Origin: Vibrio sp. 10N.286.49.B1
Lineage (GTDB): Bacteria > Pseudomonadota > Gammaproteobacteria > Enterobacterales > Vibrionaceae
Assembly: GCF_002873335.1 (NCBI RefSeq)
Contig: NZ_MCUW01000015.1
Location: forward strand, 70,221 to 134,220
Length of the DNA: 64,000 bases
Direction: 5' to 3'
The notes below the pieces were generated by a model. It ran no database searches, was not told the DNA's origin, and saw nothing but the letters and a program-made list of their open reading frames with translations. Below are positions 1 through 9,497 of this stretch, one piece after another. Every line of letters begins with the position of its first letter. Position 1 is the stretch's first letter. The translations under genes and the position numbers were made by a program.

Positions 1-592
1 AAAAGCCTTCTTTTTCATTGGTGTTGTAGAAAAGGTCGTATTCAATCACGCCCTCCTGATAATGAGTACCTGCGGAATACAGCGACATTTGATGGTTTTG
101 ATTGTCCGATGCAATGTGGCTAAAAGAGAACTCGACAAATGAAAAAGTACTAATGGTGCGCGGCTTATTACTGTTATTACGTAATACCACATCCCAGATT
201 TCGGCATCTTCACCTTTAGGGATGAATAATGTTTTACTCGCCTCAATTCCGTTGTAATCACACTTGAATTTTGAATAAGACAAGCCATGACGCACTTCAT
301 ATTGTGCTTCCTCTAGGCTCTTCGCGACAGGTTGCCAAGAGATAGACCAGTAATCACCTGTTTCATCATCCCTAAGGTAGACGTAGTGACCTGGTCTATC
401 AAATGTTGCATTCGGTCTGAACTTAGTGACACGGTTGTATTCTGGCGAATTGTAAAATGAATAGCCGCCTGCATTGTGCGAGATAACGGTACAGAACTTC
501 TCTGTGCCGAGATAATTAGTCCATGGCGCTGGAACGTCGGGACGAGTGATTACATATTCACGATTGTCGTTATCGAAATAGCCGTATTGCAT
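1..592 (-). CDS. N,N'-diacetylchitobiose phosphorylase, N-terminal part (cut by window edge)
   Basis: Encodes the first 197 residues of a GH94-type phosphorylase; the rest lies beyond position 1. The start is ATG at 592-590, and translation begins MQYGYFDNDNREYVITRPDV, the typical N-terminus of Vibrio chitobiose phosphorylase. Enzymes of this family split cytoplasmic (GlcNAc)2 with phosphate into GlcNAc-1-phosphate and GlcNAc, saving ATP. It is the last visible gene of the minus-strand chb operon, 92 bp after the hexosaminidase stop, matching VC0612 next to VC0613. The catalytic domain is not visible, so the call rests on the N-terminus and synteny. A cellobiose phosphorylase is the alternative, unlikely in this operon. 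Confidence 0.85.
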   Translation of the reverse strand, partial: MQYGYFDNDNREYVITRPDVPAPWTNYLGTEKFCTVISHNAGGYSFYNSPEYNRVTKFRPNATFDRPGHYVYLRDDETGDYWSISWQPVAKSLEEAQYEVRHGLSYSKFKCDYNGIEASKTLFIPKGEDAEIWDVVLRNNSNKPRTISTFSFVEFSFSHIASDNQNHQMSLYSAGTHYQEGVIEYDLFYNTNEKEGF

Positions 593-684
593 GAGTATAT
601 CCTTATGAAATCTAATCTTAATTTTCTAGCCGTGATCCTGGTCGTTAGTCTCGGTATGATCACCATTCTTGTTATCAAGTCAGC

Positions 685-2598
685 CTATTCTGACCAAGGA
701 GGCCTGTATTGAATGCGTTGTCTGTCCAGCAAGGTTAAGTGTGGTTTTAGTCTTGCTAAAAAGTGTGAGTAATTTTTATTTAGGTTATGACTCCAAGCGG
801 TTTCGGACAGGGCGAGTAAGCGTGGAAAAACCATATAGTCCAGGCGATCTTGATGGGCAATGAGCTCTGTCCACAGCGCGGCTTGGATACCTAATATGCG
901 TTTATTAATGGGGTCATCATGGGCAATGTCCGACAGTGGCTCATATTGGTATGCTTGCTCGAGTGAAATGACCGATGCCCAATCGACACCGGGTTCGTCG
1001 CTGGTGCGGTCTTGAGCCATATCGAGATAGGTGGTTTGAGCCGGTTGAAGTACCACGTCGTAACCCATTTTGGCGCAATTGATGGCGGCCTCCTCGCTTA
1101 ACCACGAGTAAATAACGGTGTCTTTACTGACTTTGTTACCAAAATGCGCTTCTTCCCAGCCCAGCATTCGTTTACCGAGCGAGCGAAGCTTATCTTCTGC
1201 GTATCTCAGTAGGTGTCCTTGCAGTTCTTTGGTGTTGTTATAGCCATGGGTTTGCATGAGTTTTTGACAGTTCGGGCTGTTTGCCCAAGAGCCAATCGGC
1301 ACTTCATCAGCGCCGATATGGAAGTAAGGTGCTGGAAATAGCTGCGAGACTTCTTCCAATACGATATCTAGGAATTGATACGTTCCTGCAATCCCAGGGG
1401 ATAAGGTGTTATCGGTATAGTGCTGGACGCTACGGTAGGTAGAGCGATCATCGTGATCAACGAGCATCTCAGGCAGAGACTTAATGGCTGCTCGGCAGTG
1501 ACCAGGGATATCAATTTCGGGTATCACTTGAATGCCACGAACGGCAGCGAACGCGACGATATCTTTGATTTCTTGTTGTGAGTAAAAACCGCCATATTTG
1601 TTCGAAATATGATGAAATTGTGGTTCTAACACTTCTTCTGGTCCGCGCCATGCGCCGATATCGGTCAGAGCTGGCAGCGCTTTTATTTCTATTCGCCATC
1701 CTTCATCGTCGGTAAGGTGCCAGTGGAATGTGTTGAACTTGTAGTGTGCCAATAGATTAATAAAGCGTTTTATTTCATCAACAGGCTGGAAGTGACGCGC
1801 GCTATCAAGCATGACACCACGGTAAGAAAAACGAGGTTTGTCTTGTATGGAAACAAACGGCACCGTTAATGTTTGTCTTGCTTCGTCAAAATGAAAAAGC
1901 TGGATTAGTGTGCTAGCCGCATAGATAAAACCAGCGTCAGATGTGGCTTCAATAGTGATACCTGAGCTATCGATATTGAGTTTGTATTCTTCTTTTGATA
2001 GCACAGGGCTGCGTTTGAAGTGAATGCCTTGTTGTCCAATGGACTTAGGCGTAATAGAAAATAAGCGTTCAACTTCTTGTTGTAGCCATTCGGCAGCGCC
2101 TTTACTCTCAGGGTGATCACAGGTGATCTGACTATACCGAGTGAGCTCAAACACGCCATCAGACTGTGTGAAACTCATTGGTTCAGGGATCAATTGGTGT
2201 GTATGTGAGTTAACATCAGGTGTTGGGGTGTGATGGTGATGTGGGTCTTTCAGTACGATTGGCGATACGCTAACGCCTGCTCGAGATAGTGAGTCAGTAT
2301 CTAGATACGCTTCCTTAATACCATCAGAAAGAAACCGGAAAGGGGCGGTTAAAATTGAAAACTCAACATAAACATGATGATTGGAATACAACACTGATTC
2401 TATTATATCGAGTGTACAAAAACTGCCCACTTGTGTGATCTGCCCACCTGAGATACTACTTGGATCAATGTAGCGATCAAAGGTGAAACTTAGACGCCAA
2501 TGTGCGTAGCTTTTTTCAGAAAGATTGTGCAGGGTTAAGCCAAAGCGACTGCCTTTCGTGTGGCTCTCTAGTATTGCGATATCGACGCGAAAATCCAT
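685..2598 (-). CDS. beta-N-acetylhexosaminidase, GH20
   Basis: A GH20 glycosidase of 637 residues that releases GlcNAc from the non-reducing end of chitooligosaccharides. The paired Asp-Glu of the GH20 active site is visible in FHIGADEVPIGSW. The substrate-assisted barrel is recognisable from FSYRGVMLDSARHF onward. There is no signal peptide, so it acts in the cytoplasm on imported oligosaccharides, as proposed for VC0613. Three in-frame ATGs lie at 2610, 2604 and 2598. I chose 2598 because GGGGA stands 5 bases before it, whereas the other starts have no usable spacing. Translation from 2610 would abut the kinase stop. It is translated in series with the kinase upstream. Confidence 0.9.
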   Translation of the reverse strand: MDFRVDIAILESHTKGSRFGLTLHNLSEKSYAHWRLSFTFDRYIDPSSISGGQITQVGSFCTLDIIESVLYSNHHVYVEFSILTAPFRFLSDGIKEAYLDTDSLSRAGVSVSPIVLKDPHHHHTPTPDVNSHTHQLIPEPMSFTQSDGVFELTRYSQITCDHPESKGAAEWLQQEVERLFSITPKSIGQQGIHFKRSPVLSKEEYKLNIDSSGITIEATSDAGFIYAASTLIQLFHFDEARQTLTVPFVSIQDKPRFSYRGVMLDSARHFQPVDEIKRFINLLAHYKFNTFHWHLTDDEGWRIEIKALPALTDIGAWRGPEEVLEPQFHHISNKYGGFYSQQEIKDIVAFAAVRGIQVIPEIDIPGHCRAAIKSLPEMLVDHDDRSTYRSVQHYTDNTLSPGIAGTYQFLDIVLEEVSQLFPAPYFHIGADEVPIGSWANSPNCQKLMQTHGYNNTKELQGHLLRYAEDKLRSLGKRMLGWEEAHFGNKVSKDTVIYSWLSEEAAINCAKMGYDVVLQPAQTTYLDMAQDRTSDEPGVDWASVISLEQAYQYEPLSDIAHDDPINKRILGIQAALWTELIAHQDRLDYMVFPRLLALSETAWSHNLNKNYSHFLARLKPHLTLLDRQRIQYRPPWSE

Positions 2599-2610
2599 AG
2601 TCATCCCCAT

Positions 2611-3486
2611 TTAATATAGATTGTGCTGGCGTTGACCCGCCATCATCAGTGCCCCATCCATCGCGTCACCTTGCGGTTCGACTATCCAGCGCTGCGCCTT
2701 TGGTGATAACCAATCATGGATGCGTTGTGCGATGCTGCCCATCAAACAGATACGCTGTGCACCTTGTTGATTCAATGCCGACAGGTACATCTCAATATCG
2801 TCAGCGGTGTGTTGCAGTAACGATTTTCCTAGCTCCTCGTTGAGCAATGCATAGTCGAAAATAGCGGGTGAAAATTGCCCATAATCACAAGGCAATGCCG
2901 TTTTGGACCATTCCACAATGCGATCGACATCGTGATCAAAATGACTCATAACCAGATCGGCCAGTGGAGACGGTGGCTTGATACCATCTTGGATTAGCAA
3001 CACCTCTTGTATAAGGCGAAGCCCCATGATGGCACCGCCACCCTGATCTGAGATTGGAAACTCTCTACCACCCACAACAAACTGCTGGCCGTCCTTTAGC
3101 AATATTCCACATGATCCTGTGCCTGCAATCATGATCGCGCCATCTTGACCACGGTGTGCACCTAAGCACGCTCCGTATGCGTCAGTATTAAGTGTCAGGC
3201 TGGCAAAGGGGTGTTCAGTGCTCATAAAGGCTTGATATGCCGCTTTATGTTCTGCCCCCGCGAGCGCTAAACCAACATGAACCTGAGACAGCGCATCGCG
3301 ATTTAAGCCGCCTTGAACGAGAGCGGCTGTAACGGCTTTTATGACCGCAGACATCGCCACATCCGCCCCTAGCATAATATTGGCGCTACCACTTTTTCCT
3401 TCACCAATGCGTTCACCCTGTTCGGTTAGGATTCGTGCTCGACACGATGTACCACCGCCGTCGATACCAGCGATAAATTTAGGCAT
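2611..3486 (-). CDS. gspK: ATP-dependent glucosamine/N-acetylglucosamine kinase, BadF/BadG family
   Basis: A 291-residue sugar kinase of the ASKHA fold. The N-terminal phosphate-1 loop reads FIAGIDGGGTSCRARI and a later glycine-rich loop reads IMIAGTGSCGILL. The gene matches V. cholerae VC0614 (GspK), described as a glucosamine-specific kinase. A longer open frame exists upstream, but homology begins at MPKFIAGIDGGG, so I use ATG at 3486. This start overlaps the end of the GH9 gene by 8 bp, indicating translational coupling. The neighbouring exo-glucosaminidase would supply free glucosamine, and the kinase would give GlcN-6-P for the cytoplasmic amino-sugar pathway. Whether it prefers GlcN or GlcNAc cannot be told from the sequence. 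Confidence 0.87.
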   Translation of the reverse strand: MPKFIAGIDGGGTSCRARILTEQGERIGEGKSGSANIMLGADVAMSAVIKAVTAALVQGGLNRDALSQVHVGLALAGAEHKAAYQAFMSTEHPFASLTLNTDAYGACLGAHRGQDGAIMIAGTGSCGILLKDGQQFVVGGREFPISDQGGGAIMGLRLIQEVLLIQDGIKPPSPLADLVMSHFDHDVDRIVEWSKTALPCDYGQFSPAIFDYALLNEELGKSLLQHTADDIEMYLSALNQQGAQRICLMGSIAQRIHDWLSPKAQRWIVEPQGDAMDGALMMAGQRQHNLY

Positions 3487-5206
3487 GGGAGCGCTCCTTG
3501 AGGTGGTAGTGCTGATGAGTGAGCGCCGCAGCCAACAGGAACCAAGCCGCGTGTGGGATCCACTGTTCTCCCCAGCGCCAGTTTTGTAGCATGTCATCTT
3601 TTTGATTTGGCGGATTAAAGGCAATGTCGCCTTCATTATCGAATCCAGCGGTGATGCCGTTACAAATGCCGCCATGAGCATTAAAAAAACCGAGGTTAGC
3701 CAAATACTCAGGGTTATTGTGGCCATGCCCGTCTAACATGCACATGTCGTAAGGGTTAGCGCCTAGAATCCAGTTCATGGCATTAGCGGCGTAGTTTTCA
3801 AGTTCTTCTTTTAATGTTGAACTATCAAGTTGAGATTGCACGGTAAGCGCCATCGTAGCCAAAGACGCAAGACGAGCGTTTTCCCCTTGCCACCAATATC
3901 CAGATTCGTTGTTATGAGGAATAAAGAAAGCGCTGCGTTTTACACCATCGATTGGTTTTGTGTATTGGCGAGGGTAGCCAAATGGGTTAAACACCTCTTG
4001 AGTGATGGTGAGTTCGAATTGACACGCTTCTTGTATGAGCTGAGTAAATCGCTTGGCTCGAGAGGCATCATCTTCTATTAGTACATACTCATTAAGTGCG
4101 ATAACCGGTAACCCAGCTTCTGCGGCATGATAATAAGGACGAGAACCGTCGGTATTGCTTGACCAGTAGAATGCATACTGCTCATCGTGGGCGGCGCGCT
4201 TTGCGAGCGCCTCTGCCCAAGACCTTGCTTCTGTTAGATACTGTTTTTGGTTAGTTGAGCGATACAGTTCAACGCTGGCTAATAGCGCGCAGTACTCGTC
4301 GATGATGTTTTCGATGCCATCATCGAGGTAGTGTGTGTTGTATTGTTTGAGGTGGGCATAACCCGCTTCGGCCGCGGCTAAAAATTGTTGGGCCTTGTCT
4401 GGTGCCACGTTGGCGATGAGGCTCGCTTTCGCTAATGCTGCAATCGACATCCCACCACCTTGGCGAAACCCAGCCTGATAGTCCGACTTTTTGTGCCCAA
4501 GCTGTGTCTCATAGGCGCAAATTTCGCGTTGCTCTGTGTCTTTACTCCATTTATCAAACACCGTCATGTAGAAGTAACCATCAGGGTGCTGCATGCGAAG
4601 CAAAAATTCAGCCCCAAAACGTGCTTCTTCATTCACTCTTGTTTGAACAAAAGAGTGCGCCAAGCTGTCGCGTAAGACCTCTTCGGCTTTAAGCAGATTC
4701 CACACCACCATTGGGGTTTGCTGAGGGTTGAGATAATTGGCGTAGGACAAATGACTTAAGTACTTACTTACATCACCTGAGGCGTCATACCATCCTCCAT
4801 GAACATCAATGCGCTCGTGGCTATTCACCACTTTCGCTGCGCGGTCTGCGTCATCAAAGATACTGCCACTGCATCGCTGGGATTTGAAATAATGGATGAT
4901 GTCTGAAAAGGCACGATCCATAAGCTGGTGGTCACCAATTTTAAAGGTGTGTGAGTAAGCCGATTGGTAGCTGAGATAATACTCGCCAGGTAACTGACAC
5001 TCGCTAAAATCAATCTCAAAAAAGTACCCCTGATGCCAGTTATCAACGCGAGAACCTCCTGATAAAGGGATCTCCAAAATCCTGGCGTGGCTTGTTGCGT
5101 TGATTAAAAAAGCACTGCCGATTTCGGTGAGCGCATGCTCAGACATAAGGACCGCACATTTAGTGCCTGTTGCCTGATAACCAATGTGGTTTGTTAAAAA
5201 TTGCAT
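3479..5206 (-). CDS. GH9 exo-beta-D-glucosaminidase
   Basis: A 575-residue GH9 protein with an N-terminal immunoglobulin-like module (about residues 1-90, from MQFLTNHIGYQATG) and an (alpha/alpha)6 catalytic domain. DVHGGWYDASGD carries the GH9 nucleophile-side aspartates, and the NNESGYWWQGENAR and NWILGANPYD stretches are typical of the domain. It is often annotated as an endoglucanase, but Vibrionaceae proteins in this exact operon position (VC0615 type) are reported as exo-glucosaminidases acting on chitosan oligosaccharides. No signal peptide is visible, so it is cytoplasmic. The 3' end overlaps the kinase start by 8 bp. Substrate specificity is inferred from context. Confidence 0.85.
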   Translation of the reverse strand: MQFLTNHIGYQATGTKCAVLMSEHALTEIGSAFLINATSHARILEIPLSGGSRVDNWHQGYFFEIDFSECQLPGEYYLSYQSAYSHTFKIGDHQLMDRAFSDIIHYFKSQRCSGSIFDDADRAAKVVNSHERIDVHGGWYDASGDVSKYLSHLSYANYLNPQQTPMVVWNLLKAEEVLRDSLAHSFVQTRVNEEARFGAEFLLRMQHPDGYFYMTVFDKWSKDTEQREICAYETQLGHKKSDYQAGFRQGGGMSIAALAKASLIANVAPDKAQQFLAAAEAGYAHLKQYNTHYLDDGIENIIDEYCALLASVELYRSTNQKQYLTEARSWAEALAKRAAHDEQYAFYWSSNTDGSRPYYHAAEAGLPVIALNEYVLIEDDASRAKRFTQLIQEACQFELTITQEVFNPFGYPRQYTKPIDGVKRSAFFIPHNNESGYWWQGENARLASLATMALTVQSQLDSSTLKEELENYAANAMNWILGANPYDMCMLDGHGHNNPEYLANLGFFNAHGGICNGITAGFDNEGDIAFNPPNQKDDMLQNWRWGEQWIPHAAWFLLAAALTHQHYHLKERSHA

Positions 5207-5296
5207 GATGTGTCCCAGCCAGCCGTGTCACTAGGCCCCGTGTATGAGCAGGCCCAATGATGAGTTTTTGTAATAATTAGCTTTTGTATAAATAAA

Positions 5297-6289
5297 TTAG
5301 TTTTCGTATAAATAGCAGCGTACAAAGTGGTTTTCAGCCAGTTTGGTGACGCTTGGTAAGGCTTCTGAGCAGCGCTTGGTCGCGTGCGCACAACGTCCAG
5401 AAAAAGGGCAGCCGATAGATTGAGGTGTCCATAATGGGATTTCACCTTTATTGCCTTTTAGTTTTTCGTGGATAGATTTAGCGGGATCGGGTACCGCGGA
5501 AACCAAGAGTTGTGTGTAAGGGTGCTGAGGGTTAGCGATGACCTCATCGGTATCCCCCCATTCCACCATATGACCGACGTACATCACGGATATGTCCTCT
5601 GCGATATAGCGAGCAGTGGCAATATCATGTGTGATGTAAAGCAAAGACATTTGCTTCTCGAACTTCATCTCTTCCATGAGGTTCAAAACCCCTGCGCGAA
5701 TAGAAACATCGAGCATGGATGTTGGTTCATCGGCTAAGACGACTTCGGCACCAATCGCAATGTTTCTTGCGAGGTTGACACGTTGACGTTGCCCACCAGA
5801 AAGTTGATGCGGATATTTAGCGGCCGTTTCTTTCGCAGGAATCAATCCAACTTGCTCAAGCAAGTCATAGATACGTTCTTCCAGCTCTTTTTTATTGCGC
5901 TTGTTGACCTTGTTATGGATCAGCAAAGGGCGCGCAATGTGGTGGAAAATGGTGTGGGTAGGATTGAGTGATCCAAACGGGTCTTGCCACACCATTTGTA
6001 CACCTTGGCGATACTGAGTCAGCTCAGCTCGTTTAGTAATATCTTGTATATCACGGCCACGATATTTAATTTCACCACCACTTGGTGCATACATTTTTGC
6101 GATCATTTTGGCGGTGGTTGACTTGCCTGAACCCGACTCACCAACAACGGCCAGACCACGACTCTTATACATCTTGAATGACACGTCATTAATGGCACGC
6201 ATCATTGGTTGAGACAGTGTATTGCTGTTAATTGGAAAGTCTTTTACGACGTTGTTGCCTTCAATTAGCAGTTCACCATAGTTGCTCAT
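5297..6289 (-). CDS. chitooligosaccharide ABC transporter ATP-binding protein (second)
   Basis: A 330-residue ABC ATPase of the OppF/DppF type. Walker A is VVGESGSGKST, the signature is QLSGGQRQRVNLARN, and Walker B is VVLADEPTSMLDVS. The C-terminus has the oligopeptide-transporter tail with CPFSGRCAHATKRC, characteristic of this family and often associated with an iron-sulphur or metal site. Two ATGs compete: the one at 6295 touches its GGAG, whereas 6289 has GGAG six bases upstream, so I chose 6289. It pairs with the other ATPase to drive the two permeases in the inner membrane (VC0616 type). The gap to the upstream ATPase gene is 48 bp. Confidence 0.92.
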   Translation of the reverse strand: MSNYGELLIEGNNVVKDFPINSNTLSQPMMRAINDVSFKMYKSRGLAVVGESGSGKSTTAKMIAKMYAPSGGEIKYRGRDIQDITKRAELTQYRQGVQMVWQDPFGSLNPTHTIFHHIARPLLIHNKVNKRNKKELEERIYDLLEQVGLIPAKETAAKYPHQLSGGQRQRVNLARNIAIGAEVVLADEPTSMLDVSIRAGVLNLMEEMKFEKQMSLLYITHDIATARYIAEDISVMYVGHMVEWGDTDEVIANPQHPYTQLLVSAVPDPAKSIHEKLKGNKGEIPLWTPQSIGCPFSGRCAHATKRCSEALPSVTKLAENHFVRCYLYEN

Positions 6290-6337
6290 ATTCATCTCCA
6301 GAAATGGTATTGTGGCTTATTTTTTACTGGTGGCTGT

Positions 6338-7327
6338 CTATGACAACGCTTCAGTGACCGCGATATGTTCGCCGTATAAATGACAGTTTGAGAAGCGATT
6401 CGCTTCTATCTGACGCAGCTGAGTAGGTATCTTGGTACAGGCCTCATGCACGCGTTCACAGCGAGCTTGGAAGCGGCAACCTTGTGGGATTTCCAGCAGG
6501 TTAAGTGGATTACCAGGAATACCAGTTAGCTTTGTCTTAGGTCCCGTCAATGGAGGAAATGAACTTCCCAGCCCTTTGGTATAAGGATGGTAAGGTGATT
6601 CTAATATTTGTTTTGAGGGTGCTATCTCGATCAGTTCACCGGAATACATGATCCCGATACGGTCGGAGAACTCCACCATCAATGAGATATCATGGGTGAT
6701 GAATAAGATAGAAAAGCCAAACTCTTCTTTCAGGGCGTATATCTTCTGTAAGATCTCGCGCTGCACGACCACATCTAACGCTGTTGTAGGCTCATCCATA
6801 ATGATCATTTTTGGATTGAGCGCGAGCGCGATGGCAATAACAAGACGCTGACGCATGCCGCCAGAAAACTGGTGAGGGTAATCATTCAGTCGACTTGGAT
6901 GAATATCGACGATCTCAAGCAGCCCCTCAGCACGTTTCTTCGCTTGCTGGCGTGTCATGTTGGTATGGCGCATGATGACATCGCAAAATTGCTCTTCGAT
7001 GGTGAGTACTGGATTTAGCGCATTCATGGCGCTTTGAAATACCATCGACATCTCGCTCCAGCGAAAAGTCTGCATGCGCTCATCACTGTACTGCAAGATA
7101 TCTTCACCGTTGAAAATAACCTGCCCTGAGCTGATATAAGCGGGCGGCTTGTGTAAGCGCATGAGTGAGAATGCAACGGTTGACTTGCCACAGCCTGACT
7201 CCCCAGCAAGGCCAAAGACCTCACCCGGTGCGATATCGAAACTGACGTTATTACAAGCTCGTACATCACCGGCATCGGTAATGTAATCGACGCAAAGGTT
7301 GCGGATTGAAATTAGTGGATTAGGCAT
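6338..7327 (-). CDS. chitooligosaccharide ABC transporter ATP-binding protein (first)
   Basis: A 329-residue OppD/DppD-type ATPase. Walker A is LAGESGCGKST, the ABC signature is QFSGGMRQRLVIAIA, and Walker B is MIIMDEPTTALDV. The C-terminal tail contains GCRFQARCERVHEAC. The start at 7327 (MPNPLISIRNL) is 2 bp past the permease stop and preceded by GGAG in the permease 3' end. An upstream ATG at 7348 inside the permease is less likely. Together with the second ATPase it energises uptake of (GlcNAc)n across the inner membrane. Position and order match VC0617. Confidence 0.92.
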   Translation of the reverse strand: MPNPLISIRNLCVDYITDAGDVRACNNVSFDIAPGEVFGLAGESGCGKSTVAFSLMRLHKPPAYISSGQVIFNGEDILQYSDERMQTFRWSEMSMVFQSAMNALNPVLTIEEQFCDVIMRHTNMTRQQAKKRAEGLLEIVDIHPSRLNDYPHQFSGGMRQRLVIAIALALNPKMIIMDEPTTALDVVVQREILQKIYALKEEFGFSILFITHDISLMVEFSDRIGIMYSGELIEIAPSKQILESPYHPYTKGLGSSFPPLTGPKTKLTGIPGNPLNLLEIPQGCRFQARCERVHEACTKIPTQLRQIEANRFSNCHLYGEHIAVTEALS

Positions 7328-7329
7328 AA

Positions 7330-8355
7330 TTAACGGTCTCCGCTCCAAAGTGCATTCTGTGGTGGAAGTTCAGGTTCACGAGTATCTTTGTCTTGCTTAG
7401 CGAGTTTTTTCCAACGCTTCATGCCTTTGTGAGAACGAAGTTGCGGGTTGGCGATCTCATCAACAGCAAAGTTAAGCAGCGCTAAGCCAGTCACGAGGAG
7501 TATCAGAGCAAAACAAGGTGCGAGCATTTCCCACCACGCGCCAATCAACATCGCCGATGAGGTTTGAACGTTGTAGAGCATGATGCCCCAGCTGACAGTA
7601 TTCGGATCGCCCATCCCTAAGAAAGAGATGATGGCTTCCATTGATATCGCATACATGACGGAACCGATGAAGCTCGCGCCAACAATCGAGATTAGATTCG
7701 GGAGTAGCTCAACAAAAATAATACGCAGTCTTGATTCCCCAAGGACTTCCGCTGCTTTTACAAACTCTTTTTCGCGTAGTGAAAGTGTTTGTGAGCGAAT
7801 AACCCTTGCCCCCCAAGCCCAGGACATAAAACCGATCACCAGAGAAATGGTTAATGGTCCGGCTTCGCCGATAAAGGCGGCGACCACAAATAATAAAGGG
7901 TACTGAGGAATAACCAGCATGATGTTCATGGCAGCCGTTAGTACATCGTCGACCTTGCCACCAAAATAACCGGCTGAAATACCGATAACGGTTGCCAAAA
8001 TGCATACGGTTAATCCAGCACCGAAACCCACCATTAAAGACACACGAGCGCCATAAACGACCTGTGACCAGACATCACGTCCCATACGTGTCGTGCCCAA
8101 TGTGTGGTCGGCTTTTTTTGACATGAGCAGTGCTCGGCGATTGTCAGCCAGATTTTCAGCGACCCATCCATCCGGGTTTGCTTGTGCCATTTTGACAACA
8201 AACCCAGGGTATTCATGAGGGTTTCCGGTACGTTTATCTGGCGCATGCTTAGTGATTAATGGTGCCGCAATTGCCATGAATATGAATAAACCAACAATAA
8301 TGAGTCCAATACGAGCGGTGGTATTTCGCCATACGAGAGAGAGGAATCCTTTCAT
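7330..8355 (-). CDS. chitooligosaccharide ABC transporter permease, DppC type
   Basis: A 341-residue inner-membrane permease. An N-terminal membrane segment (FLSLVWRNTTARIGLIIVGLFIFMA) is followed by a large periplasmic insert and the BPD_transp_1 core with about five segments. The EAA-like loop LSLREKEFVKAAEVLGESRLRIIFVELLPNL contacts the ATPases. It pairs with the next permease as a DppB/DppC-like heterodimer. The gene is separated from both neighbours by only 2 bp, so translation is coupled. It matches VC0618. Its lysine-rich C-terminal tail (SHKGMKRWKKLAKQDKD) is cytoplasmic. Confidence 0.93.
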   Translation of the reverse strand: MKGFLSLVWRNTTARIGLIIVGLFIFMAIAAPLITKHAPDKRTGNPHEYPGFVVKMAQANPDGWVAENLADNRRALLMSKKADHTLGTTRMGRDVWSQVVYGARVSLMVGFGAGLTVCILATVIGISAGYFGGKVDDVLTAAMNIMLVIPQYPLLFVVAAFIGEAGPLTISLVIGFMSWAWGARVIRSQTLSLREKEFVKAAEVLGESRLRIIFVELLPNLISIVGASFIGSVMYAISMEAIISFLGMGDPNTVSWGIMLYNVQTSSAMLIGAWWEMLAPCFALILLVTGLALLNFAVDEIANPQLRSHKGMKRWKKLAKQDKDTREPELPPQNALWSGDR

Positions 8356-8357
8356 AA

Positions 8358-9344
8358 TTATTTGCCTCCTTTGCGTAGGCGGGGGTCAAGCACGACATAC
8401 AACATGTCAGCGACTAAGTTAAAAAACAGCATAAAGAGCGTCATGATAAGCAGTTGGCCTTGTAGGACTTGATAATCACGAGCATGAATCGCGTTAAGCA
8501 TGACACTGCCTAAACCGGGGTAGTTAAAGATGATCTCAATGATGAGCTGTCCACCAAGCGCCATGCCCAGAGACATTGAAAGTGCGGTGACACTTGGCAG
8601 CATGGCGTTTCGAGCTGCATAGTTGAAAACGACACGGTTTTCGCTTAGGCCTTTGCCTTTAGCCATCGTGATGTAGTCTTCGTTGAGCAGGTTAATCATG
8701 TTGTTACGCATGTTGACGAGGAAGCCACCAATTTGAATGATTGTGGCGCAGATAAGGGGCAGAACGGCGTGATACAGCACGTCTTTAATGAAAGCCCAGC
8801 TGGTCCAGTCAGGTGTGGTACCGGCGGTATAGGCATAACCGGTTGGGAACCACTTAAGGCCGATAGCAAAAATGAACAGTGCTAACATCGCGATAACGAC
8901 CTGTGGAATCGCTTGAATAATCAGCATTCCGGGAGTGATAAAGGTGTCAAAGCGACTGCCTCGTTTCCAAGCGGCGAAGATACCCAGTATCGATCCTACA
9001 GAGAAAGACAGAACGACAGCACAACCAGCAAGAAACAGAGACCAGCCAAATGCACTGCCAAGTAAGCTGTTTACTGATAAGGGAAAAAACTGCACTGAGG
9101 TACCAAGCTCCCAGCTCAGAATGTTTTTCATGTAAGCGAGATACTGAACAAAGTAATTACCATCTACGAAGCCGAGCAACTCTTTCATTGCGGCAATTCG
9201 CTCTGGGGTAATTTGTACCGTAGTATGCGCGAACATCATGGTGACGGGGTCGCCTGGCATTGCGCGTGGAATAATAAAGTTGATAGTGGCCGCAACTAAA
9301 AGCGCCATACAATAAAAGGACAATCGTCTTAAAAAATAACCCAT
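8358..9344 (-). CDS. chitooligosaccharide ABC transporter permease, DppB type
   Basis: A 328-residue permease starting MGYFLRRLSFYCMALLVAATINFIIPRAMPGDPVT, the usual DppB/OppB N-terminus (TM1 followed by PRxxPGDP). It has about six membrane segments and the EAA-like loop MAKGKGLSENRVVFNYAARNAMLPSVTA. The gene sits 2 bp before the DppC-type permease. It is 153 bp downstream of the binding-protein gene, with a stable hairpin in that gap. It forms the transport channel for chitin oligosaccharides together with the other permease (VC0619 type). Confidence 0.93.
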   Translation of the reverse strand: MGYFLRRLSFYCMALLVAATINFIIPRAMPGDPVTMMFAHTTVQITPERIAAMKELLGFVDGNYFVQYLAYMKNILSWELGTSVQFFPLSVNSLLGSAFGWSLFLAGCAVVLSFSVGSILGIFAAWKRGSRFDTFITPGMLIIQAIPQVVIAMLALFIFAIGLKWFPTGYAYTAGTTPDWTSWAFIKDVLYHAVLPLICATIIQIGGFLVNMRNNMINLLNEDYITMAKGKGLSENRVVFNYAARNAMLPSVTALSMSLGMALGGQLIIEIIFNYPGLGSVMLNAIHARDYQVLQGQLLIMTLFMLFFNLVADMLYVVLDPRLRKGGK

Positions 9345-9460
9345 AACTTACACCTTGTTTACCCAGCATCTTACTTGCCGGTATTGCCGTCCATAACATT
9401 GAGACGAGCTATCCCCTGACGACAAACGCCACATATTCAATTGAACATAAAAAGGGGATG

Positions 9461-9484
9461 AAAGCGGTACGGAAGTACCGCTTT
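9461..9484 (-). terminator. intercistronic hairpin after the binding-protein gene
   Basis: A perfect 10-bp stem AAAGCGGTAC with loop GGAA lies 13 bp beyond the binding-protein stop. On the minus strand it is followed shortly by CCCCTTTTT. It would act as a partial terminator or mRNA stabiliser, letting the binding protein be made in excess over the permeases and ATPases. That is a common layout for ABC uptake operons. Confidence 0.6.
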
Positions 9485-9497
9485 ATTTACTGATGAT